Shown here piece by piece: positions 49,348 to 62,261 of a stretch of 64,000 nucleotides of DNA. Origin of the DNA: Oxyruncus cristatus. Taxonomy: Eukaryota; Chordata; Aves; Passeriformes; Cotingidae. The notes beneath the pieces were generated by a model. The model was not told the DNA's origin, did no database searches, and saw nothing but the letters and a program-made list of their open reading frames with translations. Both the position numbers and the translations under genes were made by a program. Location of the stretch: NCBI GenBank assembly GCA_013399855.1, contig VXAY01004090.1, forward strand, positions 314,731-378,730, in the 5' to 3' direction. Numbering within the stretch: the stretch's first letter is position 1; each line of letters opens with the position of its first letter.

Positions 49348-51588
49348 CCGAATGGGATATTTTCTAGAAACATGAATAGCTTTGTGGTTAGAAAATGCTG
49401 ATCAGCTTTACAAAGGGACTAAGAGGGTGGGTGGGAGTGTGAGGAACTACAGTCCATAAGTCAAATAAGTGTGCAACTGCCTCAGGGTTCAGAGAGCTAA
49501 TGCACCTTCTCCTACAGCTATTGGTTTAGGGAACACTCTCCTGTATGCTTCCAGCAAGAGAAGTTCAAAACACAAGCTAATCTGTCTTTTGCACTTTGTA
49601 TCACCAATTGGTAGCTCTGCTTCTGTCCCATGAGAGCCTGTCAATAAATGCCTGCTTGCCCCAAGTGATTTACATATGGAGAGGAAAAGTATAAAAAAAC
49701 CTCAGTGATCTGTTAACTTTTGGATGCCAATATGTGTCAGGAAATCTATCATCTTGGTAACTAAATGCTCCAAGGAACATATAGAGCTGAGAGATGCTGC
49801 TTTTATTTAATTACTTTTTTCTAGAGTAAGCATACTTGAAAATCATTAGAACATTTTAAAAGCTACATTTCAACATAATATATGCTGGAATTATCCATTT
49901 TACAGAACACTGATGTAAATTAATTCATTTTGCAGCTCTGCTGGACTAGGAAGCAACCTGAGCTGAACTGAGATGCTCAGCAGGATGCTGTTACTAGCAC
50001 AGAACAGAGCACACCTCTGCACCAGGTACAGCCAACCTGCTCACACTCTGTTCAAGCTGTGTGTGAACTAGAACTGGAACCAAGTCAAGTTCCTCTGTTA
50101 CAACATGCCAGCAACTGAAAGAATGCCTTCTGTGCCTGTGATCTGTCCTCCAAGGCCTGCACCTTTCTGCCATATCTAGACAGAGCTGACAGCTCTCCTA
50201 CATGTGCTGTGAGCATCACTGGACCACAAAAACCAAAAAGTTGTACATCTTGGACAGATTGTGGGAGACAAATCATCACCGAGGGTTTGAAGAGTTTTTC
50301 CTGCAATGCAGAGAAACAATCCTACAGATTCTAAGATGTGCTTTGCTCTTTCTGTACCCTGCTAGTCCTATTTATATGCCTCTTATAGTCCTTATTACAG
50401 GAAGAAATGTCATTCAACAAATTTTTTGGCAGGATATCACTTTCATCGATATCACAGATGACTGAAAACTTGGACAATCCCAGAGCAGGCCATGCTAGAA
50501 ACTAAAATCAGAAATATAATCCCACAGAAGTCAGGCAGTTTAATTTGCCTCAGCTGGGCCTAAAATTCAGTCCAGAAATAATATAACAGAGCTCTCTTTT
50601 TGTCCACAAAATCCTGTAAAAAAGAAGATGCCTAATTCAGTGTTTCCAAGGTCCTGTAGAAAGGCACGATTCCATGCCAAAAGATTTAGACATCAGAAAG
50701 GATTTTATTTCCATTTCCATGTTAGGGTTTCTGGTTCATTGATGACATCAAGGTTTGCTCCACATCACATCGCATTAACTCAGACTTTGCAGCTGTCTTA
50801 AGTCAGGGTGATGTTGCAGATCACTGCGAGGTTTCATGGCTAAGCCCTGTAAGAATGTCACCACAGTTCTTCTTCTACACCAGTCTTCCCAATGTGACCA
50901 GTAAATGTAAGTGGAGAAAACAAAAATACACATTTGGATATGGAATCTACTGTATAAATCACATCACAAGGGTTTTATTTTTTTTTAAGTTATCATATTT
51001 GGAAGTGAGCATAAATATCACAATAATATTTGTTTTGCCCTGGGATTTTTATGATTCTACTTTAGCTAATATGGATTCAACCTTTCAGAAAATTTTATGA
51101 CAGACTTAAAGACTGTTACAGCTCAGGAACAATTATCTGGCTGTGGGCTTGTGTCTCGGAAAGGTCAGGATCTGATTTAATGCTGCTCCACCCTCCCGAG
51201 AGCAAGTCTTGCTCTCAGTGTGTTTCTGGATGTCAGAATGTCACTAGTGAACTTTGCATTTCCTCGTTCCTGATACAGATTTGACACCTGACTAAAAGCT
51301 GTCATCCAGGCTATCACTTACTGAGTAGTTGCTTTGGCTGGACTAACACAAAACCTATACTCAAACCCCATCTCCCTGACTATCCATTTCACACAATTGT
51401 TCAGGTGCACTGTGACTCTGGTCTGGGGCAAGACAACGCACTTTCCAGGCAGGAAATTCAGGCAGGGAGGAGACACTAGCTCATGCTTCAGCTTTTCTCC
51501 TCCCAAATAGAGAGTTCAGATAAGCTAGCAGGAGTCAGCTAGCTCCACAAACTCAAGCCTTGTGACCGACCTAGACACACACAGGAAG
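47101..51588 (-). other. Upstream/intronic DNA with a CA microsatellite
   Basis: No exon recognised. Holds the (AC)16 microsatellite at 49314-49345. Short open frames only. Confidence 0.5.
49314..49345 (+). repeat. (AC)n microsatellite
   Basis: Sixteen perfect AC units followed by a short C run. Long and uninterrupted enough to be polymorphic. Confidence 0.95.
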
Positions 51589-51655
51589 ACATGTGAGGGT
51601 TGGAAGGGACCTTTAAGAGTCTGATGATCCAGGCTCGATCTCCAGTGCCACTCAT
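51589..51655 (-). mobile_element. Very short CR1 3' tail (antisense)
   Basis: Contains GTTGGAAGGGACCTTTAAGA, the antisense of a CR1 3' end. The same words recur 88 bases later at the start of the next CR1. It lacks its own octamers. It is either a tiny 5'-truncated insertion or a duplicated tail of its neighbour. Confidence 0.7.
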
Positions 51656-51667
51656 CATAGAAAAAGA

Positions 51668-52229
51668 GAATCACAGAATGGTTTGGGTTGGAAGGGACCT
51701 TTAAGAGTCATCTGTTCCAATGCCCCTGCCATGGGCAGAGACACATTCCACTAGATCAGGTTGCTCAGAGTCCCATCCAACTTGATCTTGAATGTTTCCA
51801 GGGATGGGGCATCCACCACCCTCTGAGCAACCTGTTGCAGCATTTCACCACCCTCATTGTAAAAAAAATTCATCCTTAAATCTAGTCTAAATCTACCCTC
51901 NAAAAATTTATATATAAATATAATTCTACACTCTTTTAGTTTAAAACTATTATCCGTTGTCCTATCACAACAGGTCCTGCTAAACAGTTTGTGCCCATCT
52001 TTCTTAAAAGCTCCTTTTAGACACTGGAAGGTGCTCTAAGGTCTTACAGGAACCTTCTCTTCCCCAGGCTGAACAACCCCAACTCTCTCATCCTGTCTTC
52101 ATAGGAAAGATGCTCCAGCCCTCTGATCATCTTTGTGTCCCTCCTCTGGACTTACTCCAGCAGATCCACATCCTTCATGCGCTGGGAGCTGGATGTAGTA
52201 CTCCAGGTGGGATCTCAGGAGAGGGGATT
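51668..52229 (-). mobile_element. CR1 LINE, antisense, interrupted by an ambiguous base and AT-rich patch
   Basis: The plus strand runs from AATCACAGAATGGTTTGGG through the antisense CR1 3' UTR and ORF2 C-terminus to CTCCAGGTGGGATCTCAGGA. At 51901 there is an N followed by about 30 AT-rich bases that do not belong to CR1; the element resumes at CTCTTTTAGTTTAAAAC. Frame-broken and 5'-truncated. Confidence 0.93.
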
Positions 52230-54819
52230 AAAGTGGCAGAAAAGGGGAGAGCTCATGCAGAGCTTTATTCTCGAGCTAGGATACAAACCAAGGCACTGGT
52301 GTGTCTCCTCTCCCAGGCAGCAGAGAGTCACTAAGGTCACACAGTGCTGGACTGTGCCACGTGTGATGGTTCATGCAGCAGAGAGGGACCAGGGCACTGT
52401 GCAGCTACCAGAGTCCTTGCAAACACAAGCCTTGAAAGGGCTGTTTCTTGGGTACAGTCTCCCCTGCTGAGACCTAGCACACCAAATACTGGTGGGCGGC
52501 AGGACCTGCTGCGGCAAAGAGGAAAAAATGAGCAAAAAACCACTGCAAAGATGAACTGTGCTGCAAGGATGAAGAAGTAACTAATTCACTGTTCAGGTGC
52601 ATGAGAATGACACTCAAAGCGTGAGACTGGACAGATTGGTTGCAGTTTTCAGGCAAAGACCCATCCCAGCTCCATACCAGGCGACTACCCACATAAGAAA
52701 TGGAGACAATTAACTTAAGTATGGCTGAGTTCTTACTCTGATGGAGTATTTTCCAAAACATTTTTGGTAGAAGTGCTTTTAAACTCCATAAGGCAAATTT
52801 AGATGCCTCTGAACATGAGAATTAATAATATTAAAATGTTAAACAAATAAATGCATTTCTCACAGCTCACTGGGATCAGAGTCAGATCATTCTCCCCATT
52901 TCTTTACCTTTCAGACACACCAGCCTGCACTTTGCTTGGCATAAAGAAGATGAAACATGAAGAGTAAATGGGGATATTAAAGATCTATTTCTTTCAAATA
53001 AAGCAGGAGCTATTACTGAATTCTTCTGAAGCCTGGAGGAAAAGGACTAGAAAAATTAAAAGGCTGAACATAATTAATGAAGGCCCATTTAGAACTGGCT
53101 ATCATAAAATATCTTGGAGGCTAAATCTACAGCTGAAGAGGGCAGGCTGTACGCAGAAACAGACTCTGGAAAGAGCTCCATATGCATTGTATCAAGCTGG
53201 GGGGAAATATAGGGAGATGTGGTTGCACAGGGAGGTCCCTTCAAGCATGGAGTAATGACACCTGCCAAAAGCCCTGCAAGCAGACAGGTCAGTTGCAGTA
53301 ATAATAATGTGTTAAAGCACATGGTTTGATTCCAGTTGTGCCCACCTGCATATATTTTATTTATTAGCTTCAGTGGAGTCCCTCCACGTTTAAGCCCATG
53401 TTAGTGAAATCACATTCTTGCCCTGAAAATATAAGCAGACCACAGCTGGAAGCAAATGAAAATACTTGGAAACAGAAAGTAAGTCATTAATTGTAAAGGA
53501 AAACATGACTAATGATTTTAAATTAAATAATATTTGCATGTTATTTTAATTAGCAAGGATAATGTTTATTTTACTTACATAGAAGTTCTGGATACATAAA
53601 TTCCAACCTACATATTTCAGTTGCCATAACAACTCGATACATTTATTCTCGTGTCATTTTTTATTGCATCAGTGTGGATTTATTTTTTTTTTAACAACTA
53701 AAAAAAACTCCAACTGCTTTGGTTGCTACAATAACACAGTATTTTTTAATTGTTCTTTTCACATTTAGTTTTTCTTAAAACCAATATAGTTTTCCTCCAA
53801 AGATGTTCCTAGCACAGTGTGGGAATTTTACTACCAATTTCAGGGCTCAGTGCTGGGTTTGCCAGAAATCCCAATGATATGTACAGCCCTTTAGCTCAAA
53901 CTGCTACTCCAGTGGTCCCTTTTAGGATATATAGCTTGAGGTCAAGATCATAACAGAAAGCCCACACAGTAACAGCCCCCACTTGGTGCATTTTCCCCTG
54001 AAAATCAGAAATAAATTAAATGAGCACTAGACTCTTCAGAAAGGTGCATAGCTATAATAGATTTGTGGCAGCAAGCATAGCTGTAGAGATATAAAACAGT
54101 TAAGTAAATCACTGCAGTGCTCTCGAGTCAGAAGGATCTTACAGAGTGGTTTTCCACATTCCATACACAACAGTGTAGCACATGATGAGCTCAACTTTGC
54201 TTTTATCCAGGAGGAGAGCTGATTCCTAAACTCTTGGGGCCTCTGTCTTTTTACAGATACAAACAAGTGGCACCATAATGGAAGGAACAGGGAGGAGGAA
54301 AACAGCCTTTGTCTTTTCCTCCTTCCAGCAGAACACAGACTGCTGTTGGCTATTGACCTTTCTCAGCTCTGCACCCCTGCAAATGGGCCCATTTCAATTA
54401 AATTGTAATTACTTAACTGCTGATTTTGCATTTCTATCTGGTCCCCTGTAACAACCATAATGAGAGACTGTATTAATTAATAACAATTACAGTAAGGTGC
54501 AAGGTGAGGAACTGCCTGGTAACAATTGTTCCATACAGCTGGCATGGATTGACCTCAGACTAGAGATAATAGGGCATTTCTGAAGGTAGTGTTTTTTTTT
54601 CTGAAGAGTTTTTGATGGTAAAGGACTAGTGCAATGGCTCCTATGGGCTGCCTTGGCTTCTGGGGGCAATTCTTCATTTACTGCTAAATATAATAGTCTC
54701 TACTTCAGTCAGGAGAGTTATGACGGTTGCTTTCAAAGGACTGTATCCCTCTCGGTTCTCAGGAGAAAAAGAGTGTATGTGTGTTAGCACACACAGTTTA
54801 TGACAGGATCTACCCCTCA
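52230..54819 (-). other. Upstream/intronic DNA; GC-richer patch then a possible conserved element
   Basis: 52230-52530 is GC-richer than its surroundings and has overlapping open frames (78-111 codons) but no recognised family; it might be an unrecognised transposon piece. 53440-53770 is listed separately as a candidate conserved element. Confidence 0.45.
53440..53770. promoter_or_regulatory. Candidate conserved non-coding element with octamer and homeodomain motifs
   Basis: AT-rich but not low-complexity. It contains ATTTGCAT (POU/octamer site in inverse orientation) flanked by TAAATTAAATAAT and TTTTAATTAGC, and further on GTTGCCATAACAACTCG, an RFX-type X-box-like dyad (GTTGCCATAACAAC). Such clustering is typical of neural enhancers. 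No alignment supports it; the call rests on motif content and absence of repeats. Confidence 0.35.
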
Positions 54820-55149
54820 TAGCATCTTTCAGTACCTAAAAAGGCTACAAGAGAGCTGGAGAAGGACTTTTGACACAGGCATGTAGTGACAGGACAAGGG
54901 CAAATGTCTTTGAAGAGGACAGGTTCAGACTGGGTATCAGGAAAAAATTCTTTACTGTCAGGGTGGTGAGGCAATGGAACAGGTTGCCCAGAGAAGCTGC
55001 AGATGCCCCATACCTGGAAGTCTTCAAGGCCAGGTTAGATGGGACTTCAGGCAACCTGATCTAGTGGAGGATGTCCCTGCCCATGTCAGAAAAATTGGAA
55101 CTAGATGATCATTAAGGTCCCATACAACCCAAACCATTCCATGATTCTA
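54820..55149 (+). mobile_element. CR1 LINE fragment, sense
   Basis: Starts at ATCTTTCAGTACCTAAAAAG and ends CCAAACCATTCCATGATTCT. The frame from 54870 to 55064 keeps CR1 ORF2 words (RKKFFTVRVVRQWNRLPREA). About 330 bp, 5'-truncated; the 3' end has AGGTCCCATACAACCCAAACC, the tail type also seen (complement) at 51668. Confidence 0.95.
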
Positions 55150-56948
55150 ACAACTCAAAATAGGAGTAATATCCAAGAGTGCTATACACTGCATGATAAC
55201 CTTGCATAAAATACATTTTAATAAGAAGTCACTCAGATAATGTGATTGAATTCTGATTTATCTCATGATGTGCTGCTGGTCCCTAACAAACCCAAGAACA
55301 GAAACACTCTCCTGTCTCCACCACTGGCCCACAGAGTCTCTTCCTATTTATACACACCTCCAGAGAAATTACAGAGGAGGAAACTATCCACGTTTCACTT
55401 GAGATTAAATTTTGTGCCTGTTCTTGCCAGAAATGGTGAAATTAAGTCAGTCTACTCCATAGCAGTAATAAAACTAGTCCTATTTTGAGACCAGAAATGA
55501 TATATAATAAAGTAATTCTCACAAAGACCAAAGATGTTTTACACAAATACAAGAACATAAAGCCTGTATTAAAGACAAGAAGAAGAAAAGAAAAAAACCC
55601 AACCAACACAAACCACCAACAAAAACACGAAATCAAAGCCTTGAAGGATGTTGTAATGATTTTTACTTCTCAAGATAGTTTTGCTTCAAGCATCCTAAAC
55701 CTTAGTATAGAAGAATATTTGTTTCAGCCAGAGCCATAGGGAGGGGAAGTAAGCAGTGGCTGTCATTACAGTGGCAAGCTGCCTTGCTAAGTCATGGCTG
55801 CTGAGCTAGACGATTGGATATACTCATGCTGACATGCAAAAAGGGCTGCAGCTAAACAAAACCTTTGGCAAAACATAGTGCCATATCTCTTAATCCAGCT
55901 TTGCTGCTACAAAGCATTACAAAATACCAAAATATCAAAGGAAGAGGACTCAAAAGGTAAGTTAAGTAGAATGAATCAGGTCATTAAACTCCAGAATATA
56001 TCATCACGCTCCCTAAATGTTGATGAACAGACAACAAAGTGAAGTGAAAGGGAAAACAAACATTCACTAAATACTTTGAAGAAAGGGGTGCGTGGGCCTG
56101 CCAACGCTTGACAATTCCATTTGTGGCAACTGTCATGACCTCAATGCTGGATAAGAATCTGCCACTTTTGTATGAGGACTCCAAAAACTATTAGCACTAG
56201 CCACTGACCAAGGTTATTAAAAAATTATGGACCATACAGGGATTACAGCTTCTGTGAGCTTGTGGTTGTAGAAGCACAGAAGTGTAAGGGCTGCTGTAAG
56301 CACATTAAAGAAATATCACTGTCAACTGCAGTTGACACAGAAAAGTTGAAAATGTTTCATGTACAAGGCAATGCCGAGGGTGGTAGGGAGAAAGTCTCCC
56401 AGTCTATATAATGCCTCTTCCATGCATACTACCTTCTGCAGGCCATATGGTTCCTACATGGACCAGGAATTCTTCACAGGTACCAGCTCAAGCTGATAGT
56501 TCTTTACTTGAGAAACAGGGCCCTTGTCACAGCTCACTGACATTGAGGGGAGCATGGATAAGGCAATAAATTCAGACTCATAAAAACTGTCAACTCTGCA
56601 ACACCTCATGCTAAAGCTGTCTGCAACTTTATGCATTTGCATCTGTCTACACAGCTTAGGTAAGCCTTTCTCCCTTTGTTGGAATGTATCTATCATTGAG
56701 GAGGCTGGTTTGGGTATCGACGTATGTACGGGCTTGGGAGAATGTCAAATAAAATACTTGAAACCATTTGAGAATACTTGCTTGAAACATCCCAAATCAC
56801 CCTTATGTCCTAGTTACTCCACTCTGTGTCCTGCTCTACTCAGCTCTTATTAGCAGGGGTTCAAATTCCAATTCTGATTGTATTCAGAAGCCTCAGAAAA
56901 ACACTGATGTTTGTTAATGCCAAAAGAACACAGCTCTGTGTATGTAGC
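55150..56948 (-). other. Upstream/intronic DNA, nothing recognised
   Basis: No exon or repeat recognised. Open frames of at most 84 codons. Confidence 0.5.
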
Positions 56949-57488
56949 TGTCCTGGTTGCAGCTGGGATACAGTTCATTTTCTTCCTAGTAGCTGGTACA
57001 GTGCTGTGTTTTGGATTTAGGACGAGAATAATGTTGATAAGACACTGATGTTTTAGTTGTTGCTAAGCAATGTTTACACTAAACCAAGGACTTTTCTGTC
57101 TCTCATACCAGCACACCAGGGAGAAGGCTGGAGGGGTGCAAGAACCTAGGAGGAGACACAGCTGGGACAGCTGACACCAAATGATCCAAAGGATCACACT
57201 CTGTGGTTCATCACACTCAGTATGAGAAGTGGGAAGAAAGCTGGCCAGAGGTCACTGCTCAGGAACAGGCTGGGCATTGGTCAGTGGCTGATAGGCATAA
57301 CTTGCTTTGTATATTCAAATTCTTTTTCACTATTATTTTCCCTTCTGTTCCTGTCCTGTCCAACAGCCTAATCTCAACCTAAAAATTTTACTTTTTTTTC
57401 CCAGTTCTTTCCTCCATCCCACAGGGAAGCAGGGGAGTGAGCAAGGGGCTGTGTGGTGTTTAGCTACCTGACAGGTTAAACCATGATA
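56949..57488. mobile_element. Solo LTR of an avian endogenous retrovirus
   Basis: A 540-bp unit beginning TGTCCTGGTTGCAGCTGGGA and ending GGTTAAACCATGATA (a decayed CA end). The internal text (TAGCTGGTACAGTGCTGTGT, GATAAGACACTGATGTTTTA) is that of an LTR found in high copy in songbirds and other birds. The flanks 56944-56948 (GTAGC) and 57489-57493 (GCAGC) make a 5-bp target duplication with one mismatch, which suits an ERVL-like (class III) element. No gag, pol or env sequence adjoins it, so it is a solo LTR left by recombination. Transcriptional orientation was not decided. Confidence 0.85.
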
Positions 57489-60400
57489 GCAGCCCCATTC
57501 TTGACAACCTATTGCACTATTGCTACCACAAGGCCAAGTTCACATTTCACCAGCTTATAAACAAAGATGAAGCTAGACACGATCACCCAATTGACACATT
57601 TTTGTGCAGTACTTAGTAAAACAGGGCTCACAAGAGATGCCCCTAAAAGAGATGGTAAATTGTAATATTGCACTTTTAAAGCCTACTAGCAAAAATGCAG
57701 TTCTACTTCTATTAAAACAAATACCTGTAATCAGCGATGTAATTTCACAGTTTGGAAACATCACAATGTCTGTTTTCTTAGCTATAGTTAACAAGGAATC
57801 TTCTTTTGAATATCTGTGACCAATCTCCTGAACATACTTCACGAAGACAATCCAAGCCTTCTGTGACTTTTGGCTGGGCTGCAACAAAACACTGTGAAGC
57901 TGAGCACAAAGACTGCTTTTCCAAATTCACTACAACTTGAGCACTCCTCTCTGCTCAGCACTGAGCAAGGATGTCAGATCAGTCCTCCCCTCTCTGTGAT
58001 GACTCTATAGAACAGAGTACCAATATAAGGAGGTTTTTGGTCCTTGTCCAAGAGTAAAATGATCATCACAAATTGCAAGTGAAGAGTAATATATGATGAT
58101 TCAAAACCTCAAAAGTAACAGAAGTGTCCACTTTGAGTGCAAAGATATCTGTTTATATCAGGCACATTCCCTAGATGGTATAAAAAAGCAAGGAAGCCAA
58201 GACATAAAGTGACACTGAATTAAGAAGCAGTATTAAGAAATACACCTCTAACTGAAGAAAATGGTCTGTTTCAGGAAACAATTTATTCTCCTGAATACTG
58301 AAAGCTGTAGTTACAGGCTGTTGACCTAGCAAATATACCGTCGGGTGTGCTGGGGACAAAAAATGTACAATATCTCAAAAAAAAAGAATACTGGTTACAT
58401 AAGTGAAGGCATATGTCTGTCATGAACCTTCCTACTCCTTAGGAAGACACAAAGTTGTCCGTTACCTCTGGTTTTCTACAAACTACCACAAGACCAAAAA
58501 ATGTCTGAGGGAAGACACAAGTCTAACATAACAACTGACCTGAAATCTCTCAGCAGATCTTTTCAATCCTTCTCATTGTAATTAACAAATTCCAAAACAC
58601 ATAGATCAAACTTGTTTTAGTGGTTCATTAAAACAACAAGAATTTAAAAGTTACCATTGCTGTTTACACCAGAGTTTCAAAAGCCCTTCTGAAAAAATGG
58701 ACTTCAGATCCACTATGTCTATTACTGCTAATTCAATTTTTTTTCCAATCTGTACAGGAGCTGTTTGCCTTGTCTCTTCTCAAAAAGCAACACCATGACT
58801 ACTTGAAAGTGCTGAGCTAAAATATATATATATATATATAGTGAAAGGGCACAGCATATCAGAAAACCAGGTAGGCTCCCCTACCCTTCAGGAAATAACT
58901 GGAGTATTGATCAACAGGAGGAGACTATCATACCAGGAACACTTGTTACAGCTGCAACCACTTTTCAGACAAAACACAGTTTTAAAGATGAAACAGAGAG
59001 TTAGTGCACTAGCTGTCTCTGAAGAGCTTCTGTGCACTGAAAGTGGTAATATCAAGAAAGTTCCTCACTGAATACATGCTGAAGAGCTGAAGAAGCAGAT
59101 GCGGAGGTCAAGAGCTAGTGAGGGACAGGTGTAGACATGCAGAGAGGAAACAGGCCATGACAGACCTTAAGAGTAAGACAAACAGTGGTGTCAAGGTGGT
59201 GGAAAGGTGGAAGTGAACAGAGGCTTCCACCAGCAAGGAAAATATGATTAGAGAAACATATGCAGAAAGTGACCTCTATAAAAAGCCATCTGGATGAGTA
59301 AATGGATCAAGATTACAGAGGAAAAAGAAACATGTTCCTAAAGGCTTGAAAAGAAGGAGAATGACAAAGGATGAAATTCACTCCTTCACAGTGCACAAAG
59401 GTCTAGATGAATGCTTAATTCATGATCCAGCCAAATATTATAATGGCAAATAAGCAGTAAATTGTCTCATCTCTAAACCAGGGGCAGGCAGCTTTCAGTA
59501 TAACCTATTCAGATTAAAGTGGTACAAGTGAGAATCAAGCACAATCAAATGTGTAAAATGCATAAGGTCCTGTGTTTCTGGTACTGTTATTTCTAACTGT
59601 ATTATACAGGAAAAAAAAATGCGGAGAGAAATGATATTTTCAAGTTGACAGCTTCCTTTTAATTTCTCAGGTTGTTACTTTTGGGATGGTATTTTACTAA
59701 TTGCTAAAACCTGCAAGTATCTGTTCTGGTTTATAAAAAACAAAAGAGGAAGGATATTTTCTCTTTCATGTATATTTATCTTACTGAGCAAAGATACATG
59801 CATCTATGCAGGAAATCACTACCAGGGTGACCTTTATATGATCCAGAAGTCTTGGGGTGTTATCTTTCTTTATTCTTGGGAACTAGCTAGGAAGCATTTT
59901 AATAAAGAAGTATTGGTAGACTACAGAAATATATAATGGACTCAAACCTCTCTGTGGAGACCTGTGTTCTTTGCACATGGAGGGCAGTGAATTCTCTCGC
60001 TCAGTTGCTCAGATTGGTGAAGAATCAGAGTTAATAAATGTGTAAGTGAGACAAATTGCTTTGAAATATTTTTAGAGTGAATCTTAACTAGAGTACATTT
60101 GTCCCTGAATATCAATTTTACAGAACCCTTCCAGCTTTATAAGGCAAAGAAGTATATTTTTAAGAGTTGATGTATTTGTTTTTGCAGGTGGTTAAAATAG
60201 AACTTCTCAGAATCTTATTAGAAACAATGAATTATATCACATACTCTTTAAAGGAACTGCTAGCTTGTGGGAGAAACCTGTTGGGACATTCTGATATTTT
60301 TATGCTAGCAACGTTTTCAGATTACTTGGTATTCCCTTGTTAAAACATATCATGGTTTAGGAAAATTATTTTAGAAAAAATAAGTCAAAATTGCAAGAGC

Positions 60401-60941
60401 TTTTTGTCAAGTGATATTTTCAAACTAGACCTATCATTTTCAACCTTGATACACAGAAGTGGAATTTACACAATAGTCTGACCTCAGTCCTTAAAATAGA
60501 GACTCACTGCTTAATTAAAAGTTTTGCTAATTCTGTATGCTGGTTAATACTCAGGCACATTTTCATTGGGGAAAATTATTGTTTCTGTTCCCTAACAGCT
60601 GTTCTGGCCCACTCCCAATCCTTTGCAGATGAAATAACAAGTCACAGATCAAAAAACTACCTAGAGGTTGTTTGATAGGCATATTATATAAATGTGAAAA
60701 AAATAAAACCAAATAACCCTGTTGTGGAGGATATGACTTTCATCATTTCTGATCTGGTATAGTTTGTGTAGTACCAAGATCCCAGATCCATCCCACTAAT
60801 GTCAGGAGAAATCAAATATTAAATTAAGAAAACTATTGTTAAACTAAATCAAATCTCCCTGTCAGAAAGGATGTATCAAACCAGCGAGTCCTCTAAACTC
60901 TCATGCAAGGCACACCAATATGATGATGATGTTAAAATCAT
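57489..60941 (-). other. Upstream/intronic DNA with a TA microsatellite
   Basis: No exon recognised. A 104-codon minus frame at 57573-57887 has no family resemblance. Contains (TA)n at 58821-58840. Confidence 0.5.
58821..58840. repeat. (TA)n microsatellite
   Basis: Nine to ten TA units, perfect. Confidence 0.95.
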
Positions 60942-61634
60942 ATGATCATAGAATATCCTGAGTTGGAAAGGACCCACAAGGATCATCAAAGTCCAACTCC
61001 TGGCCCTGCACAGAACAGCTCCAAGAGTCACACCATGTGCCTGAGAGTATTGTCCAAATACTTCTCAAACTCTAACAGGGTTGGTGCTGTGACCACTTCT
61101 CTGGGGAGTCTGTTCCAGCACCCAATCACACTCTGGGTGACGAACCTTTTCCTAAAACCCAGCCTCAGCCTCCCCTGACACAACTTCAGGCCATTCCCTC
61201 AGGTCCTGTCACTGGTCACCACAGAGAAGAGATCAGTGTCTGCCCCTCCTCTTCCCCTCACAAGGAAGTTGTAGACTGGGATGAGGTCTCCTCTCAGTCT
61301 ACTCTTCTCCAGGATGAACAGACCAAGTGCCCTCAGCCGCTCCTCATACAGTTTCCCCTGAAGGCCCTTCACTATCGTCATTGCCCTCCCTTGGACACTC
61401 TCTAATACCCTAATATCTTTCCTATATTGTGGTGCCCAAAATTGCACACGATATTCAAGGTGAGGCCACACCAGTGCAGAGCAGAGCAGGACAATCCCCT
61501 CCCTCGACCTGCTGGTGATGCTTTGCCTGATGCCCCCCAGGACACGGTTGACCCTCCTGGTTGCCAGGGCACTGCTGACTCATATTCAACCTGTCATCGA
61601 CCAGGACCCCCATCTTCCTTTCCTCGGCACTGCG
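60942..61634 (-). mobile_element. CR1 LINE, antisense, ORF2 C-terminus to 3' end
   Basis: The plus strand begins TGATCATAGAATATCCTGAG and runs about 690 bp through the antisense of the CR1 3' UTR and ORF2 C-terminus to GACCAGGACCCCCATCTTCC. The minus-strand frame 61471-61199 preserves a clean stretch of CR1 ORF2 C-terminal residues (EYRVQFWAPQYRKDIRVLES, EERLRALGLFILEKSRLRGD), the best preserved in the window. It is 5'-truncated, without reverse transcriptase catalytic motifs. Confidence 0.96.
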
Positions 61635-62261
61635 GAAAAGTGAGAGGAAACAAAGGAAAAGGCTTTTTACGTGAGCATGTCTAACTCTATGCAAACACAA
61701 GATGATGGCAAAAGCAGAATGATGTCTAGTTCCAAGACTTGTCCAGTGGGACAGAAATTATCTGTTTAGAGAGTGGCGTGACATGCATGTTGCCTCCTCT
61801 CAGCATCATGACTTCCTCAGAAAACTCTCCTACAGGGATTTTGGATATGGGAACCAGAATACTGCACTCTGGAGCATTTCTGACCCCAGGATAACACTGT
61901 TTGACGTAGATACAACGTGGTTTAAAATGGAAACATTAGCCTGACCACATTAAAACACACTCAGAAACTCTAAAATGACATTTAACAGATGCGTTGGCAC
62001 TCAAGTTATTGACAAGCTACAGAACAAATAACAAATTTATAAATAGAGACCCAGCATGGATACCCAGTATGGGCAAGTGATTTAGCTGCAGCTAGTCATA
62101 AATAAGGGGTTTAATAACACAGTGACTTTGAAGTTACCCATATCTAAACATCAGTCAACTCAGTTGAGAAGGCAAGTGCATAAAATAATATCTGCAAGTA
62201 AAGAAAACCTTATTAATGCAAAAAAATACAAAATTGAAAGCTATTGTATATTAAAAATAAA

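Noticed and set aside
56845..56880. GGTTCAAATTCC as a tRNA B-box
   Set aside because: Position 61 of the T-loop would be T instead of C, and no A-box or acceptor-stem pairing is found upstream.
60942..61471. 90-codon minus-strand frame as a possible domesticated protein
   Set aside because: It is a well preserved CR1 ORF2 C-terminus, cut at the 3' side by a stop and lacking catalytic motifs; it reads as a fairly young dead copy.
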